A stretch of DNA of 64,000 nt from Liberibacter crescens BT-1 (GTDB lineage: Bacteria; Pseudomonadota; Alphaproteobacteria; Rhizobiales; Rhizobiaceae), in NCBI RefSeq assembly GCF_000325745.1, contig NC_019907.1, positions 640,001 through 704,000 on the forward strand, written 5' to 3'. This document shows, in pieces, positions 9,813 to 19,875 of this stretch. The position numbers and the translations under genes are program-made. Numbering within the stretch: the first letter of the stretch is position 1; every line of letters starts with the position of its first letter. The notes beneath the pieces are model-generated. The model was given only the letters and a program-made list of their open reading frames with translations, searched no databases and had not been told where the DNA came from.

Positions 9813-10547
9813 TTGTTGTCTCTTGTGAATGATCTTTGGGAAGGTTTTTGCTCTGTTGCAAAGGAGCGGTTGCAATCCAACTTATTATCTTCATTTTTGA
9901 TTAAAGAGATTGTTTTGGATAGTCAGGACTTGGTTCAAGGATTAAGTCGTATACTAACCTATCAAAAAACCAATTCACTTATTCCTCAAGAAGCTTTAGA
10001 AAAACGGTTTTTGGATCTTTATGATAAATATCCGGATCTTATATTGAAAGCTATTCATGATCTGGATGCCGTTATGTCCTGTGATCCTGCTGTTAAAGAC
10101 AAGTTAACTCCATTTTTGTACTTTAAAGGATTTCATGCACTGCAAACTCACCGTTTGGCGCATGTTTTATGGCTAGCTGGAGAAGAGGATGATGCCTTGC
10201 TCCTTCAAAGTCGCAGTTGTATACTGTACGGGGTAGATATTCATCCAGCTGCAAAGATTGGTAGCGGTATCATGCTTGACCATGCAACAGGGCTTGTAAT
10301 CGGTGAAACTGCTGTTGTTGAAGATCACGTTTCCATGTTCCATGGTGTTACTTTGGGTGGTACAGGCAAGGAGCGAGGAGATCGTCATCCAAAGGTTCGT
10401 AAAGGAGTTATCATTGGCGCAGCTGCAATAATCCTTGGCAATATCGAAATAGGTACAGGGGCTCGTATAGCAGCTGGAAGTGTTGTTCTTCATGATGTTC
10501 CACCTTATAGCATAGTGACGGGTATGCCTGAAAAGATCAAAAAATAA
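9813..10547 (+). CDS. cysE: Serine O-acetyltransferase
   Basis: The enzyme makes O-acetylserine from serine and acetyl-CoA for CysK. The C-terminal half shows the left-handed beta-helix hexapeptide repeats and the catalytic block D-H-A-T-G-L-V-I-G-E-T-A, then F-H-G-V-T-L-G-G-T-G-K. The N-terminal helical domain is present but short (about 244 residues against about 270 in family members). The only starts in frame are TTG codons at 9813/9816 or a GTG just after. A frame with an ATG at 9782 runs into the same region one base out of register, so a start-proximal indel is possible. Confidence 0.9.
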   Translation: MLSLVNDLWEGFCSVAKERLQSNLLSSFLIKEIVLDSQDLVQGLSRILTYQKTNSLIPQEALEKRFLDLYDKYPDLILKAIHDLDAVMSCDPAVKDKLTPFLYFKGFHALQTHRLAHVLWLAGEEDDALLLQSRSCILYGVDIHPAAKIGSGIMLDHATGLVIGETAVVEDHVSMFHGVTLGGTGKERGDRHPKVRKGVIIGAAAIILGNIEIGTGARIAAGSVVLHDVPPYSIVTGMPEKIKK

Positions 10548-10934
10548 TGATCTCAAGTGCGATTGGTGTATATTTGCGGAGATGAAAACAAAAAATGAAA
10601 TAAGGTGTCAGAAATATTTAAAAATTATATGTCTTAGTTCATGATATTTAAAATAATATGATCACGTGTTTTACTGTAACCATATAATACATGTTCCTTG
10701 CTTGGGATAAAGAGCGTTGTCAATTGACGTTTTCCTGCTACCAGTCATTCAATGCTGATGTCTATCAGCAGCTATTTTCGATGAAAACCGATATAAGCAT
10801 CCTCGAAAATATCAATTCTTGTACTTTTATTCTGTGCATTCAGAAGAAAGATGTTTTGTCGAGAGAAGTCTAATTGATGGATGATATAGTTACGCTCAAA
10901 TTTAAAGTTATGAATTGATCCGCCAAGTCAGCGG
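10548..10934. other. Intergenic region; only a weak 60-codon ORF
   Basis: A 60-codon frame on the + strand (10691-10873) has no ribosome site and no recognisable family, so it is not called as a gene. In rhizobia a DUF3126 gene often follows cysE; it was not found here. Confidence 0.35.
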
Positions 10935-11687
10935 TTATGTTTGTGAAACAGGATAAAACCATTGTCGTAGAACTTCATTTGTTTCCTGTGGTTTTTCTAA
11001 GGGAGGTATATGCCCACACTGCGTAAATAAATAAAATTTTGAACCTGGGATATTATGATGAATATTTAATGCTTCAGAAACAGGTATGACTGTGTCTTCA
11101 TATCCGCTTGCTACTAAAGTTGGTATCGTAATGTTTCTTAATATTGGACGAAAATCTGGACGATTTAGAATAGCTTTTTGTTGTCTTAGAAAAGCGCTGC
11201 TACCAACGCGTATTGACATAGCTTGTAATTCTTCTCCTAAAGAATTTGTAACACAGGAAATATGGATAAGTTTTGGAAGAAATCGATATGTAATACCTTT
11301 AAATTTTCCAAGTTCAAGAGAAGTAATAGTCGATCTTCTCTGAAGAGCACGTTCTTCACTATCGGGCGCAGCACTTGTACTAAATAGGGCAAGCTTGGTT
11401 ACTCTTTCTGGAGCTTGGCGTAAGATTTCAAATGCAACATATCCTCCCATAGAAAATGCTGCTATTGAAAAATGATGAGGAATAATCTTTAACACCCGTC
11501 TTGCCATATCAGCAATAGTATCATCATGTGTAAGATCAGCAATAAAAGTATCTATAACATCAGATAAGGCTTGAGCTTGATGTTGCCACAGATATTGATC
11601 ACAAAGCAGTCCTGGTAAAAAAACGAGAGGATTTATATTTTTGTTTTCTCGTGACATGTGAAGGCTATATACATTATAAATATTCAC
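10935..11687 (-). CDS. Alpha/beta-hydrolase
   Basis: The 250-residue product has the alpha/beta-hydrolase triad: nucleophile Ser in F-S-M-G-G-Y, acidic residue in G-Y-E-D-T-V-I-P and His in C-G-H-I-P-P-L-E. The oxyanion region is V-F-L-P-G-L-L-C-D. There is no signal peptide, so it is cytoplasmic. The substrate cannot be told; relatives include MenH-like and carboxylesterase enzymes. An internal ATG at 11657 is an equally good start. It stands alone. Confidence 0.8.
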   Translation of the reverse strand: MNIYNVYSLHMSRENKNINPLVFLPGLLCDQYLWQHQAQALSDVIDTFIADLTHDDTIADMARRVLKIIPHHFSIAAFSMGGYVAFEILRQAPERVTKLALFSTSAAPDSEERALQRRSTITSLELGKFKGITYRFLPKLIHISCVTNSLGEELQAMSIRVGSSAFLRQQKAILNRPDFRPILRNITIPTLVASGYEDTVIPVSEALNIHHNIPGSKFYLFTQCGHIPPLEKPQETNEVLRQWFYPVSQT

Positions 11688-12418
11688 GACTCTTGACTAA
11701 AATTTTATCAAAATTATCATTAGTGTGGATTTAAAATATTAAATTATAATATATTTTAAAGTATAAACCACTTAATTTATTTTGCACTTTTCTTTACTTA
11801 AATCAAGAAGCCATTACCGTTATTCACCTATTAATATGGTGCACAATAGGGTCCTTAAAAAAATAAAATAACATAAAAGATAAAGAGATCTTGCAATTAT
11901 AATAAGAAGAGTAATTCTAATGTAATTAATGGTTTTAAGTTACATTCAGAAAATTTTATTTTTTATATTTTTTCAGGCTAATTCCTACTTGCAAGTTACT
12001 GTTACTGTTTTGATACTGTTTTGAAAATAGCGCTTATGCCAATCTTCTAGTCTGAATTATAAATGTCTGCGGAAAAATATTTATGATATGAAAATTTCTG
12101 AATCGTGGAAAAGCAGAGAAGTAAAAAATCTTTGAAGGGATTGAAAATTATATTGTTGTTTTAGACGTAATTAGAGAATGTAAACTGCATCATTACGATT
12201 TAAGAAATTACAAATAGTTTGAGGTTATACTAAAAACTATTGTTGATAAATATAGATAAAACAACTCATAATCTGAAAATAGTTTGGTTATGCTGTATGT
12301 GAGATAAGGTCTTTTATATGAAAAACCTAATTTATATCTTAATCGGAATAAAAAACGTATAAATTCATATAAAGGCATTTAAAATAGTAGTTAATATTAT
12401 TTGGTGTAGGCTTTTTGT
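11688..12418. other. 730-bp AT-rich intergenic region, no gene seen
   Basis: Scanning both strands found no frame with a start, ribosome site and family-like content. It separates the hydrolase from the GGDEF gene and probably holds both promoters. It may be an old gene erased by AT drift. Confidence 0.35.
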
Positions 12419-13363
12419 ATGTCTTCTTTAAAAAAAGAGTGTTTAAAAACACTTTTGAAATATAAGAAGGAGAGTAAATTGATTAGCTTTTTAAAAGCTA
12501 CATTTAATATATGGCTTCAATGTGAAAAGAATTTGGAAAATTTTTCCCCAAGATTCTTTATGGGATTTTTTTCTTTTAGTATAGTAAGTGTTATTATAGT
12601 AGTTAATTTATTATCCTACATTCTGTTGTATTACATTGGAAATTTATCTTTTATTACTTTCAAATATCTTCTTTTAAAAAATTTAATATTGATTTTTATT
12701 ACTGGAAGTATAGCATTGGTTGCAGGCTATATCTTAGGTATTTTGTTAAAGGAGCTATTCATTTCTTATAATAAAATTTCTAGATTAAGCCGTATCGATT
12801 CTCTTTCGGGATTACTCAATCGTTCTTTCTTTATTAAAAATCTTAAGTCTAAAAAAGAAATTTTTTCTGTCATTTTTTTTGACATTGATCATTTTAAGAA
12901 TATTAATGATACCTTTGGCCATGCTGGCGGAGATAATGTTATTTCTTTTGTTTCTGAGAAATTAAGATTCGTATTTGTTGAGCCGATGTTTGTAGGTCGA
13001 TTAGGAGGAGAAGAATTCGCTGCAGCCGCTTTAGGGTATTCAGAAAAAGAGGCTGCTGCTTTGGCTGAAAGATTTCTTTCTCTTATTGAAAATTCTGATA
13101 TACAAGTTACTGCTGAAAAGTCTATTCGTGTAACACTTTCAGCAGGTGTAGCAGAACGTTTTCAAAAAGAATTAATTACTACAGTTGTCCGACATGCAGA
13201 TAAAGCACTTTATGCTGCAAAGAGATCTGGTCGCAATCGGGTTGCTCGGTTTAGAGAGATCTTGAATGGCTCTTCCAGTTCTTCAAAGAAAAGGCGTCTT
13301 TATAGAGATTCTTCTCTTACTCAGATAACATCTCCTTCTGAGAATAATTTTCATATTAATTGA
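12419..13363 (+). CDS. Membrane-anchored diguanylate cyclase (GGDEF)
   Basis: The 314-residue product has two long membrane segments (about 45-70 and 80-108) followed by a GGDEF domain (about 125-290). The signature is R-L-G-G-E-E-F and the metal-binding stretch is F-F-D-I-D-H-F-K-N-I-N-D. The active-site motif is intact, so it should make c-di-GMP. No RxxD inhibitory site precedes the signature, suggesting no product feedback. The short N-terminus has no obvious sensor domain. It sits directly upstream of ddl, where rhizobia normally carry murB. Confidence 0.88.
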   Translation: MSSLKKECLKTLLKYKKESKLISFLKATFNIWLQCEKNLENFSPRFFMGFFSFSIVSVIIVVNLLSYILLYYIGNLSFITFKYLLLKNLILIFITGSIALVAGYILGILLKELFISYNKISRLSRIDSLSGLLNRSFFIKNLKSKKEIFSVIFFDIDHFKNINDTFGHAGGDNVISFVSEKLRFVFVEPMFVGRLGGEEFAAAALGYSEKEAAALAERFLSLIENSDIQVTAEKSIRVTLSAGVAERFQKELITTVVRHADKALYAAKRSGRNRVARFREILNGSSSSSKKRRLYRDSSLTQITSPSENNFHIN

Positions 13364-13565
13364 TAATGTCGTGTACGTTGTTATGTTGAAATCTGTATAA
13401 TAGATTCATTATTTTTTTTGATGTATTTAAAAAAAAATTAATAAGAATGAACACTTCATTAACCTTAATGTTATTTAAATAACGGTAATTCTATTGGAAA
13501 CAATGATCATCTTGGAGATGAATGTTTCTTGTGGAATACGATTATTTTTTGATGAGGTACGTTGA

Positions 13566-14483
13566 ATGAAAATCAGGCATGTAGCAATCCTGATGGGAGG
13601 TTTTTCTTCAGAGAGATTAATAAGCTTTTCTTCAGGAGAAACTTGTGCTGTAGCTCTTGAAGAGGCAGGATTTGAAGTTAGCCGAGTCAATGTTAATCGT
13701 TCGGTAGCAGAAGTTCTTGTTGATCTTAAACCAGATATTGCTTTGAATGTTTTGCATGGTGCTTTTGGTGAAGATGGTATTTTGCAAGGCATATTAGAGT
13801 ATTTGCAAATTCCATATACATATTCTGGTGTTTTGGCATCAGCATTAGCTATGGATAAAGTACGTGCAAAGCAGATAGTTTCTTCTCAAGGTATTTCTGT
13901 TGCTCCATCAATTGTGGTGAATCGTCGTTTTATGTGTTCTGAACATGTTATGCCTCCACCTTATGTGATTAAACCTTTAAAAGGAGGTTCTTCCTTGGGA
14001 GTTTTAATTGTTAGGAAAGAAGATGCTGTTCCTTTGCATGTTATAAATTCACCAGAATGGGATTATGGAGATGAAATTCTGGTTGAGAAATATATCGATG
14101 GCATTGAGCTCACATGTGGAGTGATGGGAGATAAGGCTCTCGATGTTGTTGAAATCGTTCCAGTAGGGCAGGATTTTTATAATTATGATGCAAAATATAA
14201 AGAAAATAATTGTAAGCATATTCTGCCTGCAAGAATACCTTCGGATATTTATGAAAAAATAAGAACATTATCTTTAAAAGCCCATAAAATTATAGGTTGT
14301 CGAGGTATCAGTAGGTCAGATTTTATTTTTAATAATATTACAGGAGAAATAATCTGGTTAGAAATTAATACTCAGCCAGGAATGACACCAACATCACTTA
14401 TACCAGAAATGGCATTACATTCAGGATATTCTTTTGGAGAACTGCTTCAATGGATATTAAAGGATGCTTCATGTTTACGTTAA
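13566..14483 (+). CDS. ddl: D-alanine--D-alanine ligase
   Basis: This ATP-grasp enzyme joins two D-Ala for the peptidoglycan pentapeptide. The 305-residue product shows L-M-G-G-F-S-S-E-R at the N-terminus, L-H-G-A-F-G-E-D-G, the glycine-rich K-P-L-K-G-G-S-S-L-G loop and the metal-binding E-I-N-T-Q-P-G-M-T tail, all canonical. It is the first gene of the ddl-ftsQ-ftsA-ftsZ run. Length is normal for Ddl-B-type proteins. Confidence 0.95.
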   Translation: MKIRHVAILMGGFSSERLISFSSGETCAVALEEAGFEVSRVNVNRSVAEVLVDLKPDIALNVLHGAFGEDGILQGILEYLQIPYTYSGVLASALAMDKVRAKQIVSSQGISVAPSIVVNRRFMCSEHVMPPPYVIKPLKGGSSLGVLIVRKEDAVPLHVINSPEWDYGDEILVEKYIDGIELTCGVMGDKALDVVEIVPVGQDFYNYDAKYKENNCKHILPARIPSDIYEKIRTLSLKAHKIIGCRGISRSDFIFNNITGEIIWLEINTQPGMTPTSLIPEMALHSGYSFGELLQWILKDASCLR

Positions 14484-14532
14484 TGGAGAGAAATTCTATA
14501 ATAAGGTTCATTGTTCCTTTTTTGGTTTTAAA

Positions 14533-15395
14533 ATGTTAGTGTTTTGGGTTTCTTTTAAAAAACATTAAAGCGTTTTTTACGACTGTTGATAAACTTTGTT
14601 TTATATCATATTCCATCGTCTACAGGGTTGATATCAGCGATATTTTTTTATATTGGAGTTGGTTTATATGGCATGTCTTTAGGAGGACATCAAAAACTTG
14701 TGATGAAGACGATTTCTTCTTATACAGGTCTTTTTATTGAAAATATAAAGGTTTCTGGTAACATTGAAACGTCTGAGTCTGATGTTTTGCAACTTTTAAG
14801 CCTTAATGAATTAACATCAATATTAGAATTTGATGTTGCTGTTGCCAGACAGAAGTTATCTATGTTGCCTTGGATTAAAGATATTGAGGTACGTAAGGTT
14901 TATCCAAATACTATCGAAATTCGTATCGCAGAACGTACGGCTTCTGCGATATGGCAATATGATTCTAATCTTTCTTTAATAGATAAAACAGGAAAATTAA
15001 TTGTACCATTAACTGATAAAAGGTTTATGAATCTTCCTGTGTTGGTTGGTCGTGATGCTGAAAAAACAATTTCTTCTTTTGATAAACAATTTATAATTTG
15101 GCCAGCAATTAAAGAGCGTATTAAGGCATATGTTTGGGTTGCCAGTAGGCGTTGGGATCTTTATCTTTATAATGGTATTATTATAAAATTACCTGAAGAT
15201 GGAGTTGACTTGGCATTACTTAGACTTTTAGAAATGGAAAAGAAATATAATATTTTAGAACGAGATATTTCTGTTGTTGACTTAAGACTTTCTGATCGTA
15301 TGACTGTTCGTCTTACCCCAGATGCTCTTGTGCGTCGTCAAGCAGTTATTGATGAACGTAAAAGAATAAAAAATAAGGGGTATCACGGCACATGA
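14533..15395 (+). CDS. ftsQ: Cell division protein FtsQ, frameshifted near the start as sequenced
   Basis: FtsQ is a bitopic inner-membrane divisome protein. From 14586 the frame gives a membrane helix (L-I-S-A-I-F-F-Y-I-G-V), the POTRA domain (I-E-N-I-K-V-S-G-N onward) and the FtsQ beta domain. The only start in this frame is TTG 14586, yet the same frame reads back through K-R-F-L-R-L-L to an A6 tract (14557-14562). Adding one A joins it to the ATG at 14533 and gives about 287 residues with a short basic cytoplasmic tail, as expected. The ATG 14533 start is inferred. The 3' end overlaps ftsA by four bases (ATGA). Confidence 0.85.
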
Positions 15396-16720
15396 GTATT
15401 TTAAGAAGCTCTCGTTTTGGTTTGCCGCGCATAAAGCCTTTATCATCTAAGCGTTCGCATATTGTTTCTGTTTTGGATATAGGATCAACGAAGGTTGTTT
15501 GTGTCATTGGCAAACTTACGCCCAACAATGCAAGTTCAATCTTTCCTGCTAGAACACATAGCATTGAGATTATTGGTATAGGGTATCAGAAATCACGAGG
15601 AGTTAAAACAGGAGTAATTGTTGATCTTGAAGCTATAGAAATTGTTATACGTCAAGCTGTTGAGGTTGCTGAGCGTATGGCAGAATTGACTGTTGATAGT
15701 CTTATTGTAAATGTATCTTTAGGACGTCTTTCTTCTTCTGTCTATAGTGCTAGCGTTGATTTGAGTGGACAAGAGGTCGAAGCCAGTGACATCCGTAAAG
15801 TGTTATCAGTTGCGTGTCAACAATCTATAAGGAAGGATCATGCTATATTGCACTCCATGGCAGTTGGATATTCTTTGGACGGTGAACGTGGTATTCGTTT
15901 CCCTTTGTCAATGTTTGGTGAGAAACTAGGAGTTGATATACATGTAGTAAGTGCTGAGCTTACAGCTCTTAAAAATCTTGAGTTGGCAGTTAACAGAGCT
16001 CATCTTTCTATTGAAGGAATGGTTGCTACTCCTTATGCGAGTGGTTTAGCATGTCTTGTTGATGATGAAATTGAACTTGGTTGTGCAATCATTGATATGG
16101 GGGGAGGTGTAACAACAGTTGCAGTTTTTATAGAAGGAAGATTAGTGCATTCAGATGCTATTGCCATTGGTGGGCATCATATAACAACTGATTTGGCCCG
16201 TGGTTTGTCGCTTCGTATTGATGATGCAGAACGCCTTAAAGTGATGCATGCGAGTGTTATTGCTAGTTCTTCAGATGAGTATGAGGTTATCTCTATTAAT
16301 CCAATTAGAGATAATGTTGATGATCAGCCTGTTCAAGTTTCAAGAGCTTTGGTTTCTCATATTGTGAGGGCGCGTATTGAAGAAACATTAGAATTAATTG
16401 GCGAACGTATACAAAGATCTGGATTTAGCTCTCTTGTGGGTAAGAGAGTAGTACTTACTGGTGGAGCAAGTCAGATTACTGGCTTGCCAGATCTCGCGCG
16501 GCGAATATTAGCACGTAATGTACGTATAGGTAGACCCGTCGGAGTATCAGGCTTACCACAAGCCGCAAAAGGACCAGCTTTTGCAACAGCAGTAGGTTTG
16601 ATGGTTTATCCACAGGTTGTTACGATGGAAACTCATATTGGAGATAATAAGAATTTTTCTTTTGGGAATCAGAATAATAAGTTTTCATTGGTAGGACAAT
16701 GGTTAAGAAAAAGTTTTTAA
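15392..16720 (+). CDS. ftsA: Cell division protein FtsA
   Basis: This actin-like ATPase tethers FtsZ to the membrane. The 442-residue product shows V-L-D-I-G-S-T-K-V (phosphate 1), I-I-D-M-G-G-G-V-T-T-V (phosphate 2) and V-L-T-G-G-A-S-Q (adenosine loop), plus the 1C subdomain. The C-terminus ends in a short basic amphipathic stretch (Q-W-L-R-K-S-F) suited to membrane binding. Its start overlaps the ftsQ stop, implying translational coupling; ftsZ follows after 73 bp. Confidence 0.96.
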   Translation: MSILRSSRFGLPRIKPLSSKRSHIVSVLDIGSTKVVCVIGKLTPNNASSIFPARTHSIEIIGIGYQKSRGVKTGVIVDLEAIEIVIRQAVEVAERMAELTVDSLIVNVSLGRLSSSVYSASVDLSGQEVEASDIRKVLSVACQQSIRKDHAILHSMAVGYSLDGERGIRFPLSMFGEKLGVDIHVVSAELTALKNLELAVNRAHLSIEGMVATPYASGLACLVDDEIELGCAIIDMGGGVTTVAVFIEGRLVHSDAIAIGGHHITTDLARGLSLRIDDAERLKVMHASVIASSSDEYEVISINPIRDNVDDQPVQVSRALVSHIVRARIEETLELIGERIQRSGFSSLVGKRVVLTGGASQITGLPDLARRILARNVRIGRPVGVSGLPQAAKGPAFATAVGLMVYPQVVTMETHIGDNKNFSFGNQNNKFSLVGQWLRKSF

Positions 16721-16793
16721 CAGAAGTATCTAAAGTTAATGATTAAATTTCATTAATTCGGTAAGTGGATAGAGAGAAAGAGGAACGAGTACA

Positions 16794-18425
16794 ATGACAA
16801 CAAAACTCCAAAAGCCGGATATTACCGAGCTAAAGCCGCGTATCACTGTGTTCGGTGTAGGTGGAGGTGGTGGCAATGCTGTAAACAACATGATTTCTGC
16901 GGGTCTTCAAGGGGTTGACTTTGTGGTAGCCAATACTGACGCTCAAGCGCTGACGATGACTAAAGCTCAGCGCATTCTTCAGTTGGGCATTAATGTTACT
17001 GAAGGCCTCGGGGCAGGCTCTCAACCTGATGTTGGTCGTGCTGCTGCTGAGGAGTGTATTGATGAAATAATGGAACATCTCAATAATACGCATATGTGTT
17101 TTGTAACAGCTGGTATGGGTGGTGGAACAGGGACAGGCGCTGCGCCAGTTGTTGCAGAGGCAGCACGCAACAAGGGTGTTTTGACTGTTGGTGTTGTCAC
17201 GAAGCCCTTTCATTTTGAGGGTGCACGTCGTATGCGTTTAGCAGAAGCGGGTATTCAGGAATTGCAGAGATGTGTGGATACTTTGATTGTGATTCCTAAT
17301 CAGAATTTATTTAGGATTGCTAACGATAAGACAACTTTTGCAGATGCATTTGCAATGGCTGATCAGGTTCTTTATTCAGGGGTTGCTTGTATTACCGATC
17401 TTATGGTTAAAGAGGGATTAATTAACCTTGATTTTGCCGATGTGCGTTCCGTAATGCGTGAGATGGGAAGAGCCATGATGGGAACTGGTGAAGCCTCTGG
17501 TCAAGGTAGAGCTATGCAGGCGGCTGAAGCAGCAGTTGCTAATCCGTTGTTAGATGAAACTTCAATGAAAGGATCGCAAGGTCTATTAATTTCTATTACG
17601 GGTGGTCGCGACTTAACATTGTTTGAAGTAGATGAAGCTGCAACACGTATCCGTGAAGAAGTTGATCCTGATGCTAATATTATTCTTGGAGCAACTTTTG
17701 ATGAAGCATTAGAGGGCATTATTCGTGTTTCTGTGGTTGCAACTGGTATTGATCGTTCATACCTTCATGACGATTTAGGGAAAGACTTTCGGTCAGAAAA
17801 TCAGGATGTAAAGTCTTCTGTACGTTCTGATTCAGCGAGGGCATTGGAGATAGTATCTTCTACAGAAAAGCAATCAAAACTTGTAGACCTTCCTGTTCAG
17901 GGTTTACGCTCATATATAGATCATTCAGATGAATTACATCGCTTTAAAGATCAAGGTTCTACAAAAGATATTCCTGCAGAGAATATTGGTACAAACTTTT
18001 CTGATGAAAAAAACATTCTCTCTCAAGAAAATGTTTTTTCAGGAGCATCTCCTTCTAAACGTTCTCATCTTAATTTTGAATCGAGAATGCCTAAAGCAGA
18101 AGATTTCCCTCCGTTAATGAAAGCAGAGATAGATAATCATTCTCGATCAACGGCAGTAAACATGGAAGATCGTGGACCAATGGGTCTTATTAGGCGACTT
18201 GCTAATTCTTTAGGACGTCGTGAGGATGGTTCACTTAATATTTCTTCTTCCGATACTTTTAATGACTCTTCATACAGGAGTTCTTCTGAATTGAAAGAGC
18301 CTAATATTTATTCTTCTCATAATACTTATAAAAGTGAAAACAATAAATCAGAATTAAAATCATCTGCTATGTATGAGGATGATCAGTTAGAAATTCCTGC
18401 TTTTCTGCGCCGTCAGTCTAGTTAA
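16794..18425 (+). CDS. ftsZ: Cell division GTPase FtsZ
   Basis: This is the tubulin-like ring-forming GTPase. The 543-residue product has [10 protein letters not shown] near the start, the tubulin signature G-G-G-T-G-T-G and a T7-loop region N-L-D-F-A-D-V. A Ser/Asn-rich linker of about 200 residues (about 325-530) leads to the conserved C-terminal peptide E-I-P-A-F-L-R-R that binds FtsA. The long linker is typical of Rhizobiales FtsZ. A strong intrinsic terminator follows at 18441-18484, ending the ddl-ftsZ transcript. Confidence 0.97.
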   Translation: MTTKLQKPDITELKPRITVFGVGGGGGNAVNNMISAGLQGVDFVVANTDAQALTMTKAQRILQLGINVTEGLGAGSQPDVGRAAAEECIDEIMEHLNNTHMCFVTAGMGGGTGTGAAPVVAEAARNKGVLTVGVVTKPFHFEGARRMRLAEAGIQELQRCVDTLIVIPNQNLFRIANDKTTFADAFAMADQVLYSGVACITDLMVKEGLINLDFADVRSVMREMGRAMMGTGEASGQGRAMQAAEAAVANPLLDETSMKGSQGLLISITGGRDLTLFEVDEAATRIREEVDPDANIILGATFDEALEGIIRVSVVATGIDRSYLHDDLGKDFRSENQDVKSSVRSDSARALEIVSSTEKQSKLVDLPVQGLRSYIDHSDELHRFKDQGSTKDIPAENIGTNFSDEKNILSQENVFSGASPSKRSHLNFESRMPKAEDFPPLMKAEIDNHSRSTAVNMEDRGPMGLIRRLANSLGRREDGSLNISSSDTFNDSSYRSSSELKEPNIYSSHNTYKSENNKSELKSSAMYEDDQLEIPAFLRRQSS

Positions 18426-18440
18426 AGCAAGAATTTTTTG

Positions 18441-18484
18441 AAATTCAGAACTTCTGGTTTTTTTCAGTGGTTCTGAATTTTTTT
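18441..18484 (+). terminator. Intrinsic terminator after ftsZ
   Basis: Arms AAATTCAGAAC (18441-18451) and GTTCTGAATTT (18470-18480) are exact complements around an 18-base loop, followed by a T7 run overlapping the arm end. It sits 16 bp after the ftsZ stop. Confidence 0.8.
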
Positions 18485-18716
18485 GTTTTTCATATGTATT
18501 TGAATTCAGAATTTTCTGTTTAAATGCAGTTAAAAAAATATTAAGTATGTAACAATCTGAAAAAAACAGTGATTTGAAATATTCCGTAATCATTAATATG
18601 TTGTTTCCTAGAGAATGATTCTCGGATATTTTTCAAGTAATGAGGAATATAGTTTCCTTGCGAGTTTTTTTATTCTTCAAGAATTAAAAAGCTCTGATTA
18701 AAAAGGTTATTTTTAC

Positions 18717-19661
18717 ATGAAGGTTGATTTTTTAGGGTGTCAGAATACAGTTTCTTCTTCAATAAAGCTTTCAGGAATTGGAGTTCATTCAGGTAAACCT
18801 GTTGATTTAGTGCTTCATCCAGCAGAAATTGGCACTGGTATAATTTTTCATCGTTTAGAAGATGATGGTAGTATAAAAGAGTTTCCTGCATCATGGTGTA
18901 ACGTTCTTAATACTGATCTTTGTACTGTTCTTGGAAAATCTCATGAAAATTCTCTATCCACAGTAGAACATATTATGGCTGCTTTATATGCATTTGGTAT
19001 TGATAATATTATTGTTGAGGTAAATGGGTCTGAGATTCCAATTATGGACGGTAGTTCTTTACTTTTTGTTAGGGCAATAAAGAAAGCCGGTATAAAATCA
19101 TTTGGTATTAAACGTCGGTATATTCGAATTAAGAAAAAAGTGCGTGTTCAGAATAATAATTCATGGGCAGAGTTTGTTCCTTATAAGGGAACTCGTTTTG
19201 AAGTTGCCATTGAATTTGATACTTCTTTGATAGGTTATCAAAAATGGGAAGGTGATTTAACAACAGATGTTTTTTGTAATGAACTGTGTGGTGCGCGTAC
19301 ATTCGGTTTTATGAGAGATGTAAAACGTTATTGGGCTAATGGATGCGCCTTAGGATCTTCTTTGCAGAATTCCGTTGTTATTTCTGATGATGACACAATT
19401 CTTAATGTTGAAGGTTTACGCTATCCTGGTAATGAATTTGTCAGGCATAAGACTCTTGATGCTATTGGAGATTTAGCTTTAGCAGGTGCTCAATTTATAG
19501 GTTGTTATCGTTCATTCAGGGGAGGGCATAAAATGAATTCTCTTGCTTTGAAAGCTTTGTTTGCTGATCCCACTTCTTATGAAGTAGTTAATACTTCTGT
19601 TTTACAAAAACAGGATCTTATTTCTACACAAGAAAGACAACTTTCTTTTTGCATTGCGTAA
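18717..19661 (+). CDS. lpxC: UDP-3-O-acyl-N-acetylglucosamine deacetylase
   Basis: This zinc enzyme makes the committed step of lipid A synthesis. The 314-residue product shows the metal-binding V-E-H-I-M-A-A-L, the D-G-S-S segment and H-K-T-L-D-A-I-G-D-L-A-L-A-G near the C-terminus; together they supply the zinc ligands and catalytic residues of the family. Length is normal. It lies between the ftsZ terminator and bamD, the usual rhizobial order. Its presence implies the cell makes lipopolysaccharide. Confidence 0.96.
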   Translation: MKVDFLGCQNTVSSSIKLSGIGVHSGKPVDLVLHPAEIGTGIIFHRLEDDGSIKEFPASWCNVLNTDLCTVLGKSHENSLSTVEHIMAALYAFGIDNIIVEVNGSEIPIMDGSSLLFVRAIKKAGIKSFGIKRRYIRIKKKVRVQNNNSWAEFVPYKGTRFEVAIEFDTSLIGYQKWEGDLTTDVFCNELCGARTFGFMRDVKRYWANGCALGSSLQNSVVISDDDTILNVEGLRYPGNEFVRHKTLDAIGDLALAGAQFIGCYRSFRGGHKMNSLALKALFADPTSYEVVNTSVLQKQDLISTQERQLSFCIA

Positions 19662-19667
19662 CTGATA

Positions 19668-19695
19668 TTTTTCTTTTTATAAAGAAATGTTTTTT
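19668..19695 (+). terminator. Weak AT-only hairpin after lpxC
   Basis: TTTCTTT and AAAGAAA pair around TTAT, followed by TGTTTTTT. The stem has only A-T pairs apart from one G-C, so termination would be weak. Confidence 0.3.
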
Positions 19696-19875
19696 CTTAG
19701 GAGGTTTGCTATTATTATACCTTTGTTTATTTAGATTATAATTTTTATGAAGCATCACTTATTTATAAAATGTATTTTTCAGTATTTTAAAATTAGAGTT
19801 TTTTATATATGAGGTATTATGATTGATTTCGAAATAATAATTTTTAGTTAGTCTTTATATACTTGTAAGATTAGT

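Noticed and set aside
10173-10556. 127-codon ORF on the - strand
   Set aside because: It is a shadow of the cysE hexapeptide region.
10691-10873. 60-codon ORF after cysE
   Set aside because: No ribosome site, no recognised family, and it does not resemble the DUF3126 gene often found there.
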